This document shows positions 52,184-61,508 of a DNA stretch of 64,000 nt, in pieces. The stretch covers positions 4,030,001 to 4,094,000 of the forward strand of contig NZ_CP025979.1 in the NCBI RefSeq assembly GCF_002900365.1, in the 5' to 3' direction. Position numbers and translations under genes: made by a program. The DNA is from Escherichia marmotae (GTDB lineage Bacteria; Pseudomonadota; Gammaproteobacteria; Enterobacterales; Enterobacteriaceae). Within the stretch, counting starts at the first letter, position 1; every line of letters starts with the position of its first letter. The notes beneath the pieces are model-generated. The model saw nothing but the letters and a program-made list of their open reading frames with translations. It had not been told where the DNA came from and made no database searches.

Positions 52184-54175
52184 ATGTCCTCACGTAAAGA
52201 GCTTGCCAATGCTATTCGTGCGCTGAGCATGGACGCAGTACAGAAAGCCAAATCCGGTCACCCGGGCGCCCCGATGGGTATGGCTGACATTGCCGAAGTC
52301 CTGTGGCGTGATTTCCTGAAACACAACCCGCAGAATCCGTCCTGGGCTGACCGTGACCGCTTCGTGCTGTCCAACGGCCACGGCTCCATGCTGATCTACA
52401 GCCTGCTGCACCTCACTGGTTATGATCTGCCAATGGAAGAGCTGAAGAACTTCCGTCAGTTGCACTCCAAAACTCCGGGCCACCCGGAAGTGGGTTACAC
52501 CGCAGGTGTAGAAACCACCACCGGTCCGTTGGGTCAGGGTATTGCTAACGCAGTCGGTATGGCGATTGCAGAAAAAACGCTGGCGGCGCAGTTTAACCGT
52601 CCAGGTCACGACATTGTCGACCACTACACCTACGCCTTCATGGGCGACGGCTGCATGATGGAAGGCATTTCCCACGAGGTTTGCTCTCTGGCGGGTACGC
52701 TGAAGCTGGGTAAACTGATTGCGTTCTACGATGACAACGGTATCTCTATCGATGGCCATGTTGAAGGCTGGTTCACCGATGACACTGCAATGCGTTTCGA
52801 AGCTTACGGCTGGCACGTAATCCGCGGTATTGACGGTCACGACGCTGCCGCTATTAAACGCGCAGTAGAAGAAGCGCGTGCAGTGACTGACAAACCGTCT
52901 CTGCTGATGTGCAAGACTATCATTGGTTTCGGTTCCCCGAACAAAGCCGGTACGCATGACTCCCACGGCGCGCCGCTGGGCGATGCGGAAATTGCACTGA
53001 CTCGTGAGCAGCTAGGCTGGAAATACGCGCCGTTCGAAATCCCGTCTGAAATCTATGCTCAGTGGGATGCGAAAGAAGCCGGTCAGGCGAAAGAGTCTGC
53101 ATGGAACGAGAAGTTTGCGGCTTACGCGAAAGCTTACCCGCAAGAAGCGGCTGAATTTACCCGTCGTATGAAAGGTGAAATGCCGTCTGACTTCGACGCG
53201 AAAGCGAAAGAGTTCATTGCTAAACTGCAGGCTAATCCGGCTAAAATTGCCAGCCGTAAAGCGTCTCAGAATGCCATCGAAGCATTCGGTCCGCTGTTGC
53301 CGGAATTCCTCGGCGGCTCCGCTGACCTGGCTCCGTCTAACCTGACCCTGTGGTCTGGCTCTAAGGCAATCAACGAAGATGCTGCTGGTAACTACATCCA
53401 TTATGGTGTTCGCGAATTTGGTATGACCGCGATTGCCAACGGTATCTCCCTGCACGGTGGCTTCCTGCCGTACACCTCCACCTTCCTGATGTTCGTGGAA
53501 TACGCACGTAACGCTGTACGTATGGCTGCACTGATGAAACAGCGTCAGGTGATGGTTTATACCCACGACTCCATCGGTCTGGGCGAAGACGGCCCGACTC
53601 ACCAGCCGGTTGAGCAGGTTGCTTCTCTGCGCGTGACCCCGAACATGTCTACATGGCGTCCGTGTGACCAGGTTGAATCCGCCGTTGCGTGGAAATATGG
53701 CGTTGAGCGTCAGGACGGCCCGACCGCGCTGATCCTCTCCCGTCAGAACCTGGCGCAGCAGGAACGTACGGAAGAGCAACTGGCAAACATCGCGCGCGGT
53801 GGTTACGTGCTGAAAGATTGTGCCGGTCAACCGGAACTGATCTTCATCGCCACCGGTTCTGAAGTCGAGCTGGCGGTTGCAGCATACGAAAAACTGACTG
53901 CTGAAGGCGTGAAAGCGCGCGTAGTTTCCATGCCGTCTACCGACGTGTTCGACAAACAGGACGCGGCTTACCGTGAATCCGTACTGCCGAAAGCCGTCAC
54001 CGCACGCGTTGCAGTGGAAGCAGGTATTGCTGACTACTGGTACAAGTATGTTGGCCTGAACGGTGCTATCGTCGGTATGACCACCTTTGGTGAATCTGCT
54101 CCGGCAGAGCAACTGTTCGAAGAGTTCGGCTTCACCGTTGAAAACGTGGTAGCGAAAGCGAAAGAACTGCTGTAA
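52184..54175 (+). CDS. tktA: transketolase A
   Basis: A 663-residue transketolase, start at 52184 (MSSRKELANAIRALSMDA). Thiamine-diphosphate binding in FMGDGCMMEGISHEV and the domain with EFGMTAIANGISLHGG; HDSIGLGEDGPTHQPVEQ carries an active-site His. Central to the non-oxidative pentose phosphate pathway. Intact, with a terminator right behind. Confidence 0.97.
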   Translation: MSSRKELANAIRALSMDAVQKAKSGHPGAPMGMADIAEVLWRDFLKHNPQNPSWADRDRFVLSNGHGSMLIYSLLHLTGYDLPMEELKNFRQLHSKTPGHPEVGYTAGVETTTGPLGQGIANAVGMAIAEKTLAAQFNRPGHDIVDHYTYAFMGDGCMMEGISHEVCSLAGTLKLGKLIAFYDDNGISIDGHVEGWFTDDTAMRFEAYGWHVIRGIDGHDAAAIKRAVEEARAVTDKPSLLMCKTIIGFGSPNKAGTHDSHGAPLGDAEIALTREQLGWKYAPFEIPSEIYAQWDAKEAGQAKESAWNEKFAAYAKAYPQEAAEFTRRMKGEMPSDFDAKAKEFIAKLQANPAKIASRKASQNAIEAFGPLLPEFLGGSADLAPSNLTLWSGSKAINEDAAGNYIHYGVREFGMTAIANGISLHGGFLPYTSTFLMFVEYARNAVRMAALMKQRQVMVYTHDSIGLGEDGPTHQPVEQVASLRVTPNMSTWRPCDQVESAVAWKYGVERQDGPTALILSRQNLAQQERTEEQLANIARGGYVLKDCAGQPELIFIATGSEVELAVAAYEKLTAEGVKARVVSMPSTDVFDKQDAAYRESVLPKAVTARVAVEAGIADYWYKYVGLNGAIVGMTTFGESAPAEQLFEEFGFTVENVVAKAKELL

Positions 54176-54193
54176 TTAACACTATGGTGTGTG

Positions 54194-54222
54194 AAGAGCC
54201 GCAAATGCGGCTCTTTTTTATT
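54194..54222 (+). terminator. terminator after tktA
   Basis: AAGAGCCGCA/TGCGGCTCTT stem with a 2-nt loop followed by TTTTTATTT, overlapping the stop of the convergent SPFH gene. Confidence 0.92.
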
Positions 54223-55126
54223 TGGTTGAGATAAACGGAACGGTACTGCCAGGGATCATGGTATCGGGCAGTTTTCCGTCCCAGCGTTCGGCAGTGGTAA
54301 GGGCAACAAGCCCTGGGTTATCTCGCAGAGCTTCACCGCGCAGGCGGATAGCTTCTGCTTCAGCCCCACTTTTTAAACGAATAGTTTCTGCTTCTGCCGC
54401 GCCTCTTACGCGAATCGTCTCTGCTTCTGCTTTGGCTGCCGCCAGTTTACTGTCTGCTTCTGCCTGCGCCTGAGTTACCGCAATTTGTGCCTGGATTTTC
54501 TCTGTTTCCAGATTTTGTTTCCGTGTGGCAATGGCGACTTCCGCTTTCATACGATCTTCAATTGATTTTTCATAAGCGTCCGAAAAATCAATATTTTCAA
54601 TCTGGACCCCGTCAATCACCACCGGACCAACAACGGCTTTGCGCATTGCATTTTGCAGATCCTGAACCAGTTTCGTGCGATCCTGTACAGCGCTGATGGC
54701 CGTATATTGACCGAAAACGTTCTCCAGTTGGGTTGGCAACTGGCGAACAATCAGGCGATCTTTTAATGCTTCAATGGTGTTGTAGGTGGTATAAACCGCG
54801 CCTGCTTCCGAAGGCTTAATATGGAAACTGACTGACACAGTCATTTGTGCGGGTTGCTGGTCGCGGCTGTATGCCTGTAATCCCTGATAGACAACAGCCT
54901 GATTACGCGTGGAAATTTTCTCTACGCTTTCCATAAACGGGATCTTAAAACCCAGTCCCGGATCGGCAACTTTTACTATTTTTCCATAGCGCAACAAAAT
55001 ACCACGTTCACCTTCATTCACGGTGTAATACGACAGAAATGGCAGCACAATAACGGCAAGCACGCCAATGGCGATGGCAAGCGATTTTTGTGGGCGGAAT
55101 GAGGTTATTGAAACAGGTGCTTTCAT
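54218..55126 (-). CDS. SPFH/prohibitin-family membrane protein
   Basis: A 302-residue protein with one N-terminal membrane segment (about 15-37), a prohibitin/SPFH domain (VNEGERGILLRYGKI...PSEAGAVYTTYNTIEAL), then a long coiled-coil region (about 195-270) rich in Ala, Glu and Arg ending with a repeated pattern AEAETIRVRG/AEAETIRLKSG/AEAEAIRLRG. Prohibitin-type proteins form ring scaffolds in membranes and modulate proteases such as FtsH (HflK/HflC). I do not recall it at this place in K-12. No neighbour shares its strand, so its partner is unknown. Confidence 0.88.
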   Translation of the reverse strand: MKAPVSITSFRPQKSLAIAIGVLAVIVLPFLSYYTVNEGERGILLRYGKIVKVADPGLGFKIPFMESVEKISTRNQAVVYQGLQAYSRDQQPAQMTVSVSFHIKPSEAGAVYTTYNTIEALKDRLIVRQLPTQLENVFGQYTAISAVQDRTKLVQDLQNAMRKAVVGPVVIDGVQIENIDFSDAYEKSIEDRMKAEVAIATRKQNLETEKIQAQIAVTQAQAEADSKLAAAKAEAETIRVRGAAEAETIRLKSGAEAEAIRLRGEALRDNPGLVALTTAERWDGKLPDTMIPGSTVPFISTK

Positions 55127-55504
55127 GTGAGTCTTCCTTGAGTAAAGTGTGGAAATATGTCACATGAGGTGAGAAGAAAACAGCCAACAGTCGAGAATTC
55201 AGAATCTATAAAGGGGGAATGGCGGAAAACCAACGGATGAAATAAGTATGTTTTCGAACATTCAATAAACAAATGGTGATATGCATCACGAATGTAATAA
55301 CGTATAAAATATCTATTATGTGACATACGCAGCAAATATATAGTTGACTTACGTAAAATCATTTTTATGTCATTGTTATTTAATACTTTGCTATTTTAGC
55401 TCGTGGAGTTTGTGTTTTCACGTGCACAATTGCTTTCATTAAGTCGCACGAGTATTTTATTTTTACCGCCGGACAGCACCCTAAAAATAAAATAAGGATA
55501 ATTT
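55127..55504. promoter_or_regulatory. divergent SPFH gene / cmtB control region
   Basis: About 380 bp, AT-rich (about 55360-55400 especially), without a convincing gene; a minus-strand open frame (55123-55362) lacks family resemblance. It must hold the promoters for both directions. Confidence 0.45.
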
Positions 55505-55948
55505 ATGCGGCTTATTGATTATTTCCCGGAATCATCAATCTCAGTTATATCTTCAGCAAAAGACTGGCAGGATGTTATCGATTTTTCGATGGCGTCATTG
55601 TTAGCAGAAAATTATATCAACGAGAATTACATTCAGTCTATTAAAGACTCAACTACCCGCAACGGGCCTTATTATATTCTCGCGCCGGGCGTAGCAATGC
55701 CCCATGCACGACCGGAATGTGGGGCGCTTAAAACCGGGATGTCACTGACATTACTCGAACAGCCAGTTTGTTTCCCCGGAAGTGATGAACCGATCAAATT
55801 ACTCATCGGGCTTTCTGCTGCCGATGCTGATTCGCACATTGGTGCTATTCAGGCGTTAAGTGAATTACTGTGCGAAGAAGAAATACTCGAACAACTATTA
55901 ACAGCAACATCAAAAAAACAATTAGCGGACATTATCAGCCGCGGATAA
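55505..55948 (+). CDS. cmtB: PTS mannitol-type EIIA component CmtB
   Basis: A 147-residue EIIA domain with the phospho-His in GVAMPHARPECGAL (about residue 73). Receives phosphate from HPr and passes it to CmtA. K-12 length. First gene of the cmt-ygg run. Confidence 0.95.
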   Translation: MRLIDYFPESSISVISSAKDWQDVIDFSMASLLAENYINENYIQSIKDSTTRNGPYYILAPGVAMPHARPECGALKTGMSLTLLEQPVCFPGSDEPIKLLIGLSAADADSHIGAIQALSELLCEEEILEQLLTATSKKQLADIISRG

Positions 55949-55975
55949 TTACTCTCTCCTCTACAGGATAATATT

Positions 55976-57364
55976 ATGGAAAACAAGTCTGCTCGTGCAA
56001 AGGTCCAGGCTTTTGGTGGCTTTTTGACTGCAATGGTCATCCCCAATATCGGTGCTTTCATTGCCTGGGGTTTTATTACTGCTTTATTTATTCCTACGGG
56101 TTGGATGCCTAACGAACACTTCGCCAAAATTGTTGGCCCCATGATTACCTATTTATTGCCCGTGATGATTGGTTCTACCGGTGGTCATCTGGTCGGCGGT
56201 AAACGCGGTGCGGTCATGGGGGGAATAGGGACGATTGGTGTGATCGTCGGTGCGGATATTCCGATGTTTCTCGGTTCGATGATCATGGGGCCGTTAGGTG
56301 GTCTGGTCATAAAATATGTCGATAAAGCACTGGAAAAACGCATACCTGCTGGTTTTGAGATGGTTATCAATAACTTCTCATTAGGTATTGCCGGGATGAT
56401 CCTCTGCCTGTTGGGCTTTGAAGTCATCGGTCCGGCAGTGTTAATTGCCAATACTTTCGTCAAAGAGTGTATTGAGGCGCTGGTACATGCGGGTTATCTA
56501 CCTCTGCTGTCAGTCATCAATGAACCGGCAAAAGTGCTTTTCCTTAATAATGCGATCGATCAGGGCGTCTATTACCCGTTGGGAATGCAGCAGGCATCGG
56601 TTAACGGTAAATCTATCTTCTTTATGGTGGCGTCCAATCCTGGGCCGGGTTTAGGCTTGCTGCTGGCATTCACTCTGTTTGGTAAAGGGATGAGCAAACG
56701 CTCTGCGCCTGGTGCGATGATTATTCACTTCCTCGGTGGCATCCACGAGCTGTATTTTCCGTATGTATTGATGAAGCCGTTGACCATTATCGCCATGATT
56801 GCAGGCGGTATGTCTGGCACCTGGATGTTCAATTTGCTGGATGGCGGCTTGGTGGCAGGTCCTAGCCCGGGTTCTATTTTTGCTTATCTGGCACTGACGC
56901 CGAAAGGCTCGTTCCTGGCGACAATTGCCGGTGTTACGGTCGGTACTCTGGTGTCCTTTGTCATCACATCCCTGATACTGAAGATGGAAAAAACGGTGGA
57001 AACGGAGAGCGAAGATGAGTTCACCGAGTCAGCCAATGCGGTAAAAGCTATGAAGCAGGAAGGTGCATTTTCATTAAGTCGTGTGAAACGTATTGCCTTT
57101 GTTTGTGATGCGGGAATGGGCTCCAGCGCAATGGGGGCAACCACCTTCCGCAAACGTCTGGAAAAAGCCGGACTGACCATTGAAGTAAAACATTACGCCA
57201 TAGAAAACGTGCCTTCGGATGCTGATATCGTCGTCACTCACGCCAGTCTGGAAGGACGAGTGAAACGTGTGACGGATAAACCGCTGATATTGATTAATAA
57301 CTACATTGGCGATCCAAAACTCGACACTTTATTTAATCAATTAACCGCCGAACATAAAAACTGA
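55976..57364 (+). CDS. cmtA: PTS mannitol-type EIICB component CmtA
   Basis: A 462-residue membrane permease. The EIIC part (residues 1-340) has the MtlA-like start AFGGFLTAMVIPNIGAFIAWGF, GGHLVGGKRGAVMG and GGIHELYFPYVL; the EIIB part after 370 has the phospho-Cys in AFVCDAGMGSSAMGA. Takes up and phosphorylates an unknown sugar alcohol. Relatives: mannitol PTS, but the substrate for Cmt is unproven. Confidence 0.95.
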   Translation: MENKSARAKVQAFGGFLTAMVIPNIGAFIAWGFITALFIPTGWMPNEHFAKIVGPMITYLLPVMIGSTGGHLVGGKRGAVMGGIGTIGVIVGADIPMFLGSMIMGPLGGLVIKYVDKALEKRIPAGFEMVINNFSLGIAGMILCLLGFEVIGPAVLIANTFVKECIEALVHAGYLPLLSVINEPAKVLFLNNAIDQGVYYPLGMQQASVNGKSIFFMVASNPGPGLGLLLAFTLFGKGMSKRSAPGAMIIHFLGGIHELYFPYVLMKPLTIIAMIAGGMSGTWMFNLLDGGLVAGPSPGSIFAYLALTPKGSFLATIAGVTVGTLVSFVITSLILKMEKTVETESEDEFTESANAVKAMKQEGAFSLSRVKRIAFVCDAGMGSSAMGATTFRKRLEKAGLTIEVKHYAIENVPSDADIVVTHASLEGRVKRVTDKPLILINNYIGDPKLDTLFNQLTAEHKN

Positions 57365-57378
57365 TTGCAGAGGTAAAA

Positions 57379-58656
57379 ATGAAAACCAAAGTTGCTGCTA
57401 TTTATGGCAAGCGGGATATCCGTCTGCGTGAATTTGAGTTACCCGAAATTACTGATAATGAACTGCTGGTCAGTGTAATTTCTGATAGTGTTTGTTTATC
57501 CACCTGGAAAGCGGCGTTGCTTGGTAGCGAACATAAACGGGTGCCGGACGATTTAGAAAATCACCCGGCGATCACCGGGCATGAATGTGCCGGAGTCATT
57601 GTTGAAGTGGGTAAAAATCTTACCGACAAATATAAAAAAGGTCAGCGATTTGTTTTACAGCCTGCGATGGGGTTACCCAGCGGATATTCTGCGGGATACA
57701 GCTACGAATATTTTGGTGGTAATGCCACCTATATGATTATTCCTGAAATCGCGATTAATTTAGGCTGCGTATTACCGTATCACGGCTCTTATTTTGCTGC
57801 GGCATCGCTGGCGGAGCCGATGTGCTGCATTATTGTCGCTTATCATGCTAATTATCACACTACGCAATATGTTTATGAGCATCGAATGGGCGTCAAATCT
57901 GGCGGCAATATTGCGCTACTGGCGTGTGCTGGCCCGATGGGAATTGGCGCTATCGATTACGCCATTAACGGCGGCATTCAACCATCACGGGTGGTAGTGG
58001 TCGACATCGATGAAAAACGGCTGGCACAAGTACAGAAGCTGCTGCCGGTGGAGATGGCGGCCAGCAAAGGGATTGAGCTGGTATACGTGAATACCAAAGG
58101 GATGAGCGATCCGGTACAGATGCTGCGGTCGCTGACAGGAGATGTCGGGTTCGATGATGTTTTTGTCTATGCGGCGGTGCCTTCGGTCGTTGAGATGGCT
58201 GATGAATTGCTGGCGGAAGATGGTTGTCTGAACTTCTTTGCCGGGCCAACGGATAAAAACTTCAAAGTGCCGTTTAACTTTTACAACGTGCATTACAACA
58301 GCACTCACGTCGTTGGGACGTCCGGTGGTTCTACGGATGATATGAAAGAGGCGATTGCCCTTAGCGCCACGGGGCAGTTGCAGCCGTCGTTTATGGTGAC
58401 CCATATTGGTGGCCTGGATGCGGTGCCAGAAACCGTACTCAATTTGCCGGATATTCCCGGCGGCAAAAAACTCATTTATAACGGCGTCACCATGCCGCTG
58501 ACCGCCATTGCCGATTTTGCCGAAAAAGGGAAAACAGATCCGCTGTTTAAAGAGTTGGCGCGACGGGTTGAGGAAACGCACGGCATCTGGAATGAACAGG
58601 CCGAGAAATATCTGCTGGCACAATTTGGCGTTGATATCGGGGAGGCCGCGCAATGA
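57379..58656 (+). CDS. yggP: zinc-type sugar-alcohol dehydrogenase YggP
   Basis: A 425-residue MDR dehydrogenase. It has the alcohol dehydrogenase GHECAGVIVEVG motif and the nucleotide-binding part IALLACAGPMGIGAIDYAI..VVVVDIDEKR. Lies 14 bp after cmtA, so it probably oxidises the sugar-alcohol phosphate delivered by the PTS. Overlaps yggF by 4 bp. Confidence 0.93.
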   Translation: MKTKVAAIYGKRDIRLREFELPEITDNELLVSVISDSVCLSTWKAALLGSEHKRVPDDLENHPAITGHECAGVIVEVGKNLTDKYKKGQRFVLQPAMGLPSGYSAGYSYEYFGGNATYMIIPEIAINLGCVLPYHGSYFAAASLAEPMCCIIVAYHANYHTTQYVYEHRMGVKSGGNIALLACAGPMGIGAIDYAINGGIQPSRVVVVDIDEKRLAQVQKLLPVEMAASKGIELVYVNTKGMSDPVQMLRSLTGDVGFDDVFVYAAVPSVVEMADELLAEDGCLNFFAGPTDKNFKVPFNFYNVHYNSTHVVGTSGGSTDDMKEAIALSATGQLQPSFMVTHIGGLDAVPETVLNLPDIPGGKKLIYNGVTMPLTAIADFAEKGKTDPLFKELARRVEETHGIWNEQAEKYLLAQFGVDIGEAAQ

Positions 58657-59618
58657 TGTCCCTTGCGTGGCCATTATTTCGCGTTACGGAACAGGCCGCG
58701 TTGGCTGCCTGGCCGCAAACCGGATGTGGCGACAAAAATAAAATTGATGGCCTGGCGGTTACCGCGATGCGTCAGGCATTAAACGACGTCGCTTTTCGTG
58801 GGAGAGTGGTTATCGGTGAGGGGGAAATTGACCATGCGCCGATGCTGTGGATTGGCGAAGAGGTTGGCAAAGGTGATGGGCCAGAAGTCGATATCGCGGT
58901 TGATCCTATTGAAGGCACCCGGATGGTGGCGATGGGGCAGAGTAATGCCCTGGCGGTAATGGCCTTCGCCCCACGAGATAGCCTGTTACACGCGCCCGAT
59001 ATGTATATGAAAAAACTGGTCGTTAACCGACTGGCTGCAGGAGTGATTAATCTGTCTTTGCCCCTGACGGATAACTTGCGCAATGTGGCAAAAGCATTGG
59101 GCAAACCATTGGATCGATTACGCATGGTTACGCTGGATAAACCCCGTCTTCATGCCGCGATTGAAGAAGCGAAGCAACTGGGCGTGAAAGTATTCGCCCT
59201 GCCGGATGGCGATGTTGCTGCCAGTGTGCTGACTTGCTGGCAGGATAATCCTTACGACGTGATGTACACCATCGGTGGTGCGCCAGAAGGCGTTATTTCT
59301 GCCTGTGCAGTCAAAGCGTTAGGCGGAGATATGCAGGCAGAGCTTATTGATTTTTGTCAGGCCAAAGGTGATTACACGGAAAATCGGCAGATTGCACAAC
59401 AGGAGCGCCAGCGTTGCAAGGAAATGGGGGTTGAGGTCAACCGTGTGTACTCGCTCGACGAACTGGTGAGAGATAAAAATATCCTCTTTAGCGCCACGGG
59501 TGTGACGGGCGGAGAGCTGGTGAACGGTATACAACAGACGGCGAATGGGGTGCGGACGCAGACATTACTGATCGATGGCGCAGACCAAACGTGTAATATA
59601 ATAGACTCCCTGCATTGA
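58653..59618 (+). CDS. yggF: class II fructose-1,6-bisphosphatase YggF (GlpX-like)
   Basis: A 321-residue GlpX-family phosphatase. Metal and substrate motifs: VVIGEGEIDHAPMLWIGE, VDIAVDPIEGTRM, and the C-terminal TQTLLIDG. K-12 length; in E. coli it has FBPase activity. Overlaps yggP. Confidence 0.95.
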   Translation: MMSLAWPLFRVTEQAALAAWPQTGCGDKNKIDGLAVTAMRQALNDVAFRGRVVIGEGEIDHAPMLWIGEEVGKGDGPEVDIAVDPIEGTRMVAMGQSNALAVMAFAPRDSLLHAPDMYMKKLVVNRLAAGVINLSLPLTDNLRNVAKALGKPLDRLRMVTLDKPRLHAAIEEAKQLGVKVFALPDGDVAASVLTCWQDNPYDVMYTIGGAPEGVISACAVKALGGDMQAELIDFCQAKGDYTENRQIAQQERQRCKEMGVEVNRVYSLDELVRDKNILFSATGVTGGELVNGIQQTANGVRTQTLLIDGADQTCNIIDSLH

Positions 59619-59639
59619 TGGTGATCTATCGGAAGACGA

Positions 59640-60149
59640 ATGGCGACGCTGACAGAAGATGATGTGCTTGAGCAACTGGATGCACAGGACAATTTATTGT
59701 CATTTATGAAAACTGCGCATGCCATTTTGCTCCAGGGGATACGCCAGTTTCTGCCGTCGCTGTTTGTCGATAACGATGAAGAGATCGTGGAATATGCAGT
59801 GAAGCCGTTGCTCGCCCAAAGCGGCCCGCTTGACGATATTGATGTTGCGCTGCGTTTGATTTATGCGCTGGGGAAAATGGATAAATGGCTGTACGCCGAT
59901 ATTACGCACTTTTCTCAATTCTGGCATTACCTGAACGAGCAGAATGAAACGCCCGGATTTGTCGATGACATTACCTGGGATTTTATCAGCAACGTTAATA
60001 GCATAACCCGTAATACTTCTCTCTATGATGCGTTGAAAGCGATGAAGTTCGCTGATTTCGCGGTCTGGTCAGAGGCGCGTTTTAGCGGAATGGTCAAAAC
60101 GGCGCTGACGCTGGCAGTAACGACAACTTTAAAGGAATTAACGCCGTGA
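59640..60149 (+). CDS. yggD: MtlR-family regulator YggD
   Basis: A 169-residue protein related to mannitol repressor MtlR: DNLLSFMKTAHAILLQGIRQFLP and KFADFAVWSEARFSGMVKTALTLA. No recognised HTH. As MtlR represses mtl, YggD probably controls the cmt-ygg genes (inference). Overlaps yggC by 4 bp. Confidence 0.9.
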   Translation: MATLTEDDVLEQLDAQDNLLSFMKTAHAILLQGIRQFLPSLFVDNDEEIVEYAVKPLLAQSGPLDDIDVALRLIYALGKMDKWLYADITHFSQFWHYLNEQNETPGFVDDITWDFISNVNSITRNTSLYDALKAMKFADFAVWSEARFSGMVKTALTLAVTTTLKELTP

Positions 60150-60859
60150 AAATCGAACTGACGGTGAATAGACTAAAGGTACAGGCGCAGTACTCTGATG
60201 ATGAAATTGAAAATGTACATAAACCGCTACTGCGTATGCTGGCGGCCTTACAGGCGGTAAACCCGCAGCGGCGTACGGTGGTATTTTTGAGTGCTCCACC
60301 AGGGACGGGTAAATCTACCTTAACTACCTTCTGGGAATATCTCGCACAACAAGATCCCGAATTACCCGCTATTCAGACGCTCCCGATGGATGGTTTTCAC
60401 CATTACAACATCTGGCTGGATGAGCATCAGCTTCGCCCTTATAAAGGCGCGCCGCAAACGTTTGACGTGGCGAAACTGGCGGAAAATCTGCGTCAGGCCG
60501 TGCAAGGCGACTGTACGTGGCCGCAGTATGATCGACAAAAACATGATCCGGTAGAAGATGCGTTGCACGTTACCGCGCCGCTGGTCATCGTCGAAGGAAA
60601 CTGGCTATTGCTGGATGACGAGCAGTGGCGCACGTTAGCGCAATTTTGTGATTTCTCGATATTTATCAACGCGCCCGCATCTGCGTTACGGGAACGACTG
60701 GTGGGGCGCAAGTTGGCGGGGGGATTATCGCAGGCAGATGCTGAAGCTTTTTATGAACGTACCGACGGGCCGAATGTTCGTCGGGTGCTGGAACAGAGTC
60801 GGCCTGCAAATTTGACCTTAATGATGACGCCTAACGGTGAATACTGTCTGGCAGATTGA
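60146..60859 (+). CDS. yggC: P-loop kinase YggC
   Basis: A 237-residue kinase of the pantothenate/uridine-kinase-like P-loop group: Walker A SAPPGTGKSTLTTFW near residue 52, LPMDGFHHYNIWLD, and GNWLLLDDEQW. Probably phosphorylates a sugar from the cmt pathway. Its last 29 bp overlap the end of a convergent ABC ATPase gene. Confidence 0.93.
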   Translation: MKIELTVNRLKVQAQYSDDEIENVHKPLLRMLAALQAVNPQRRTVVFLSAPPGTGKSTLTTFWEYLAQQDPELPAIQTLPMDGFHHYNIWLDEHQLRPYKGAPQTFDVAKLAENLRQAVQGDCTWPQYDRQKHDPVEDALHVTAPLVIVEGNWLLLDDEQWRTLAQFCDFSIFINAPASALRERLVGRKLAGGLSQADAEAFYERTDGPNVRRVLEQSRPANLTLMMTPNGEYCLAD

Positions 60860-61508
60860 CCTCCCTCACTACACCACCTTCCAGTCGCATGACGCGAGAA
60901 AAATGACGCCGGGTAAATGCGGCGTCATGACTGATTGCCACCACACTCGTGCCACGAAGGCGGCACTTTTCCAGCCAACTTTCAAATACTGCCAGCCATT
61001 GGGCGTCAAAATCCCGGCTCGGTTCGTCAAGTAATAACAGCGGCGGGGCGAGAGCTTCCAGGCAGGCGACGGCCACCATCCGTCGCTGGGCGCTATGCAG
61101 ATCTAACGGATGAGCGCTGGCAACATCTGTTAACTGACAGCATTGCAGGACAGCGTCGGTGCGTTGAGCAATTTCATCAGTTGGGCATTTTTGCAGTTTC
61201 AAACCAAATGCGACCTCTTCCGCGACGGTACTGTGAAATAACTGGTTTTCCGCTTCCTGAAACAGCACACCAATGTTTGCCGCGCGTTGGCGGTTCTTGA
61301 GTGTATGTAGCGCCAGATGTTGCAACATTACCGTGCCGGACGAAGGGGGTAGAAGACCCGCCATGATACGCAACAGGGTCGATTTTCCCGCGCCATTGTC
61401 GCCGGTCAGCGCCAGCCATTCACCTTTTTTGAGTTGTAGAGAAATGTTGCAAAGACAATCCGTTGCTGCGTCAGGCCAGCGATAAGTAACCTGATTTAAC
61501 GTTAACAT
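60831..61508 (-). CDS. ECF transporter ATPase (EcfA-type 1)
   Basis: A 225-residue ABC ATPase from the ATG at 61508 (MLTLNQVTYRWPD). Walker A GDNGAGKST, Q-loop LFQEAENQLF and Walker B PPLLLLDEPS are normal. The signature is degenerate: LHSAQRRMVAVA in place of LSGGQ. Paired with the second ATPase, whose signature is canonical. Overlaps the upstream ATPase by 7 bp and the convergent yggC by 29 bp. Confidence 0.88.
   Translation of the reverse strand: MLTLNQVTYRWPDAATDCLCNISLQLKKGEWLALTGDNGAGKSTLLRIMAGLLPPSSGTVMLQHLALHTLKNRQRAANIGVLFQEAENQLFHSTVAEEVAFGLKLQKCPTDEIAQRTDAVLQCCQLTDVASAHPLDLHSAQRRMVAVACLEALAPPLLLLDEPSRDFDAQWLAVFESWLEKCRLRGTSVVAISHDAAFTRRHFSRVMRLEGGVVREVNLPDSIHR

Noticed and set aside
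53012..54112. 366-codon open frame antisense to tktA
   Set aside because: Same reason: an antisense shadow of a strongly biased gene, with a His/Arg/Val-rich composition unlike real proteins.
55123..55362. 79-codon minus-strand frame upstream of the SPFH gene
   Set aside because: It lies in an AT-rich promoter region, overlaps the SPFH start and has no recognisable sequence.
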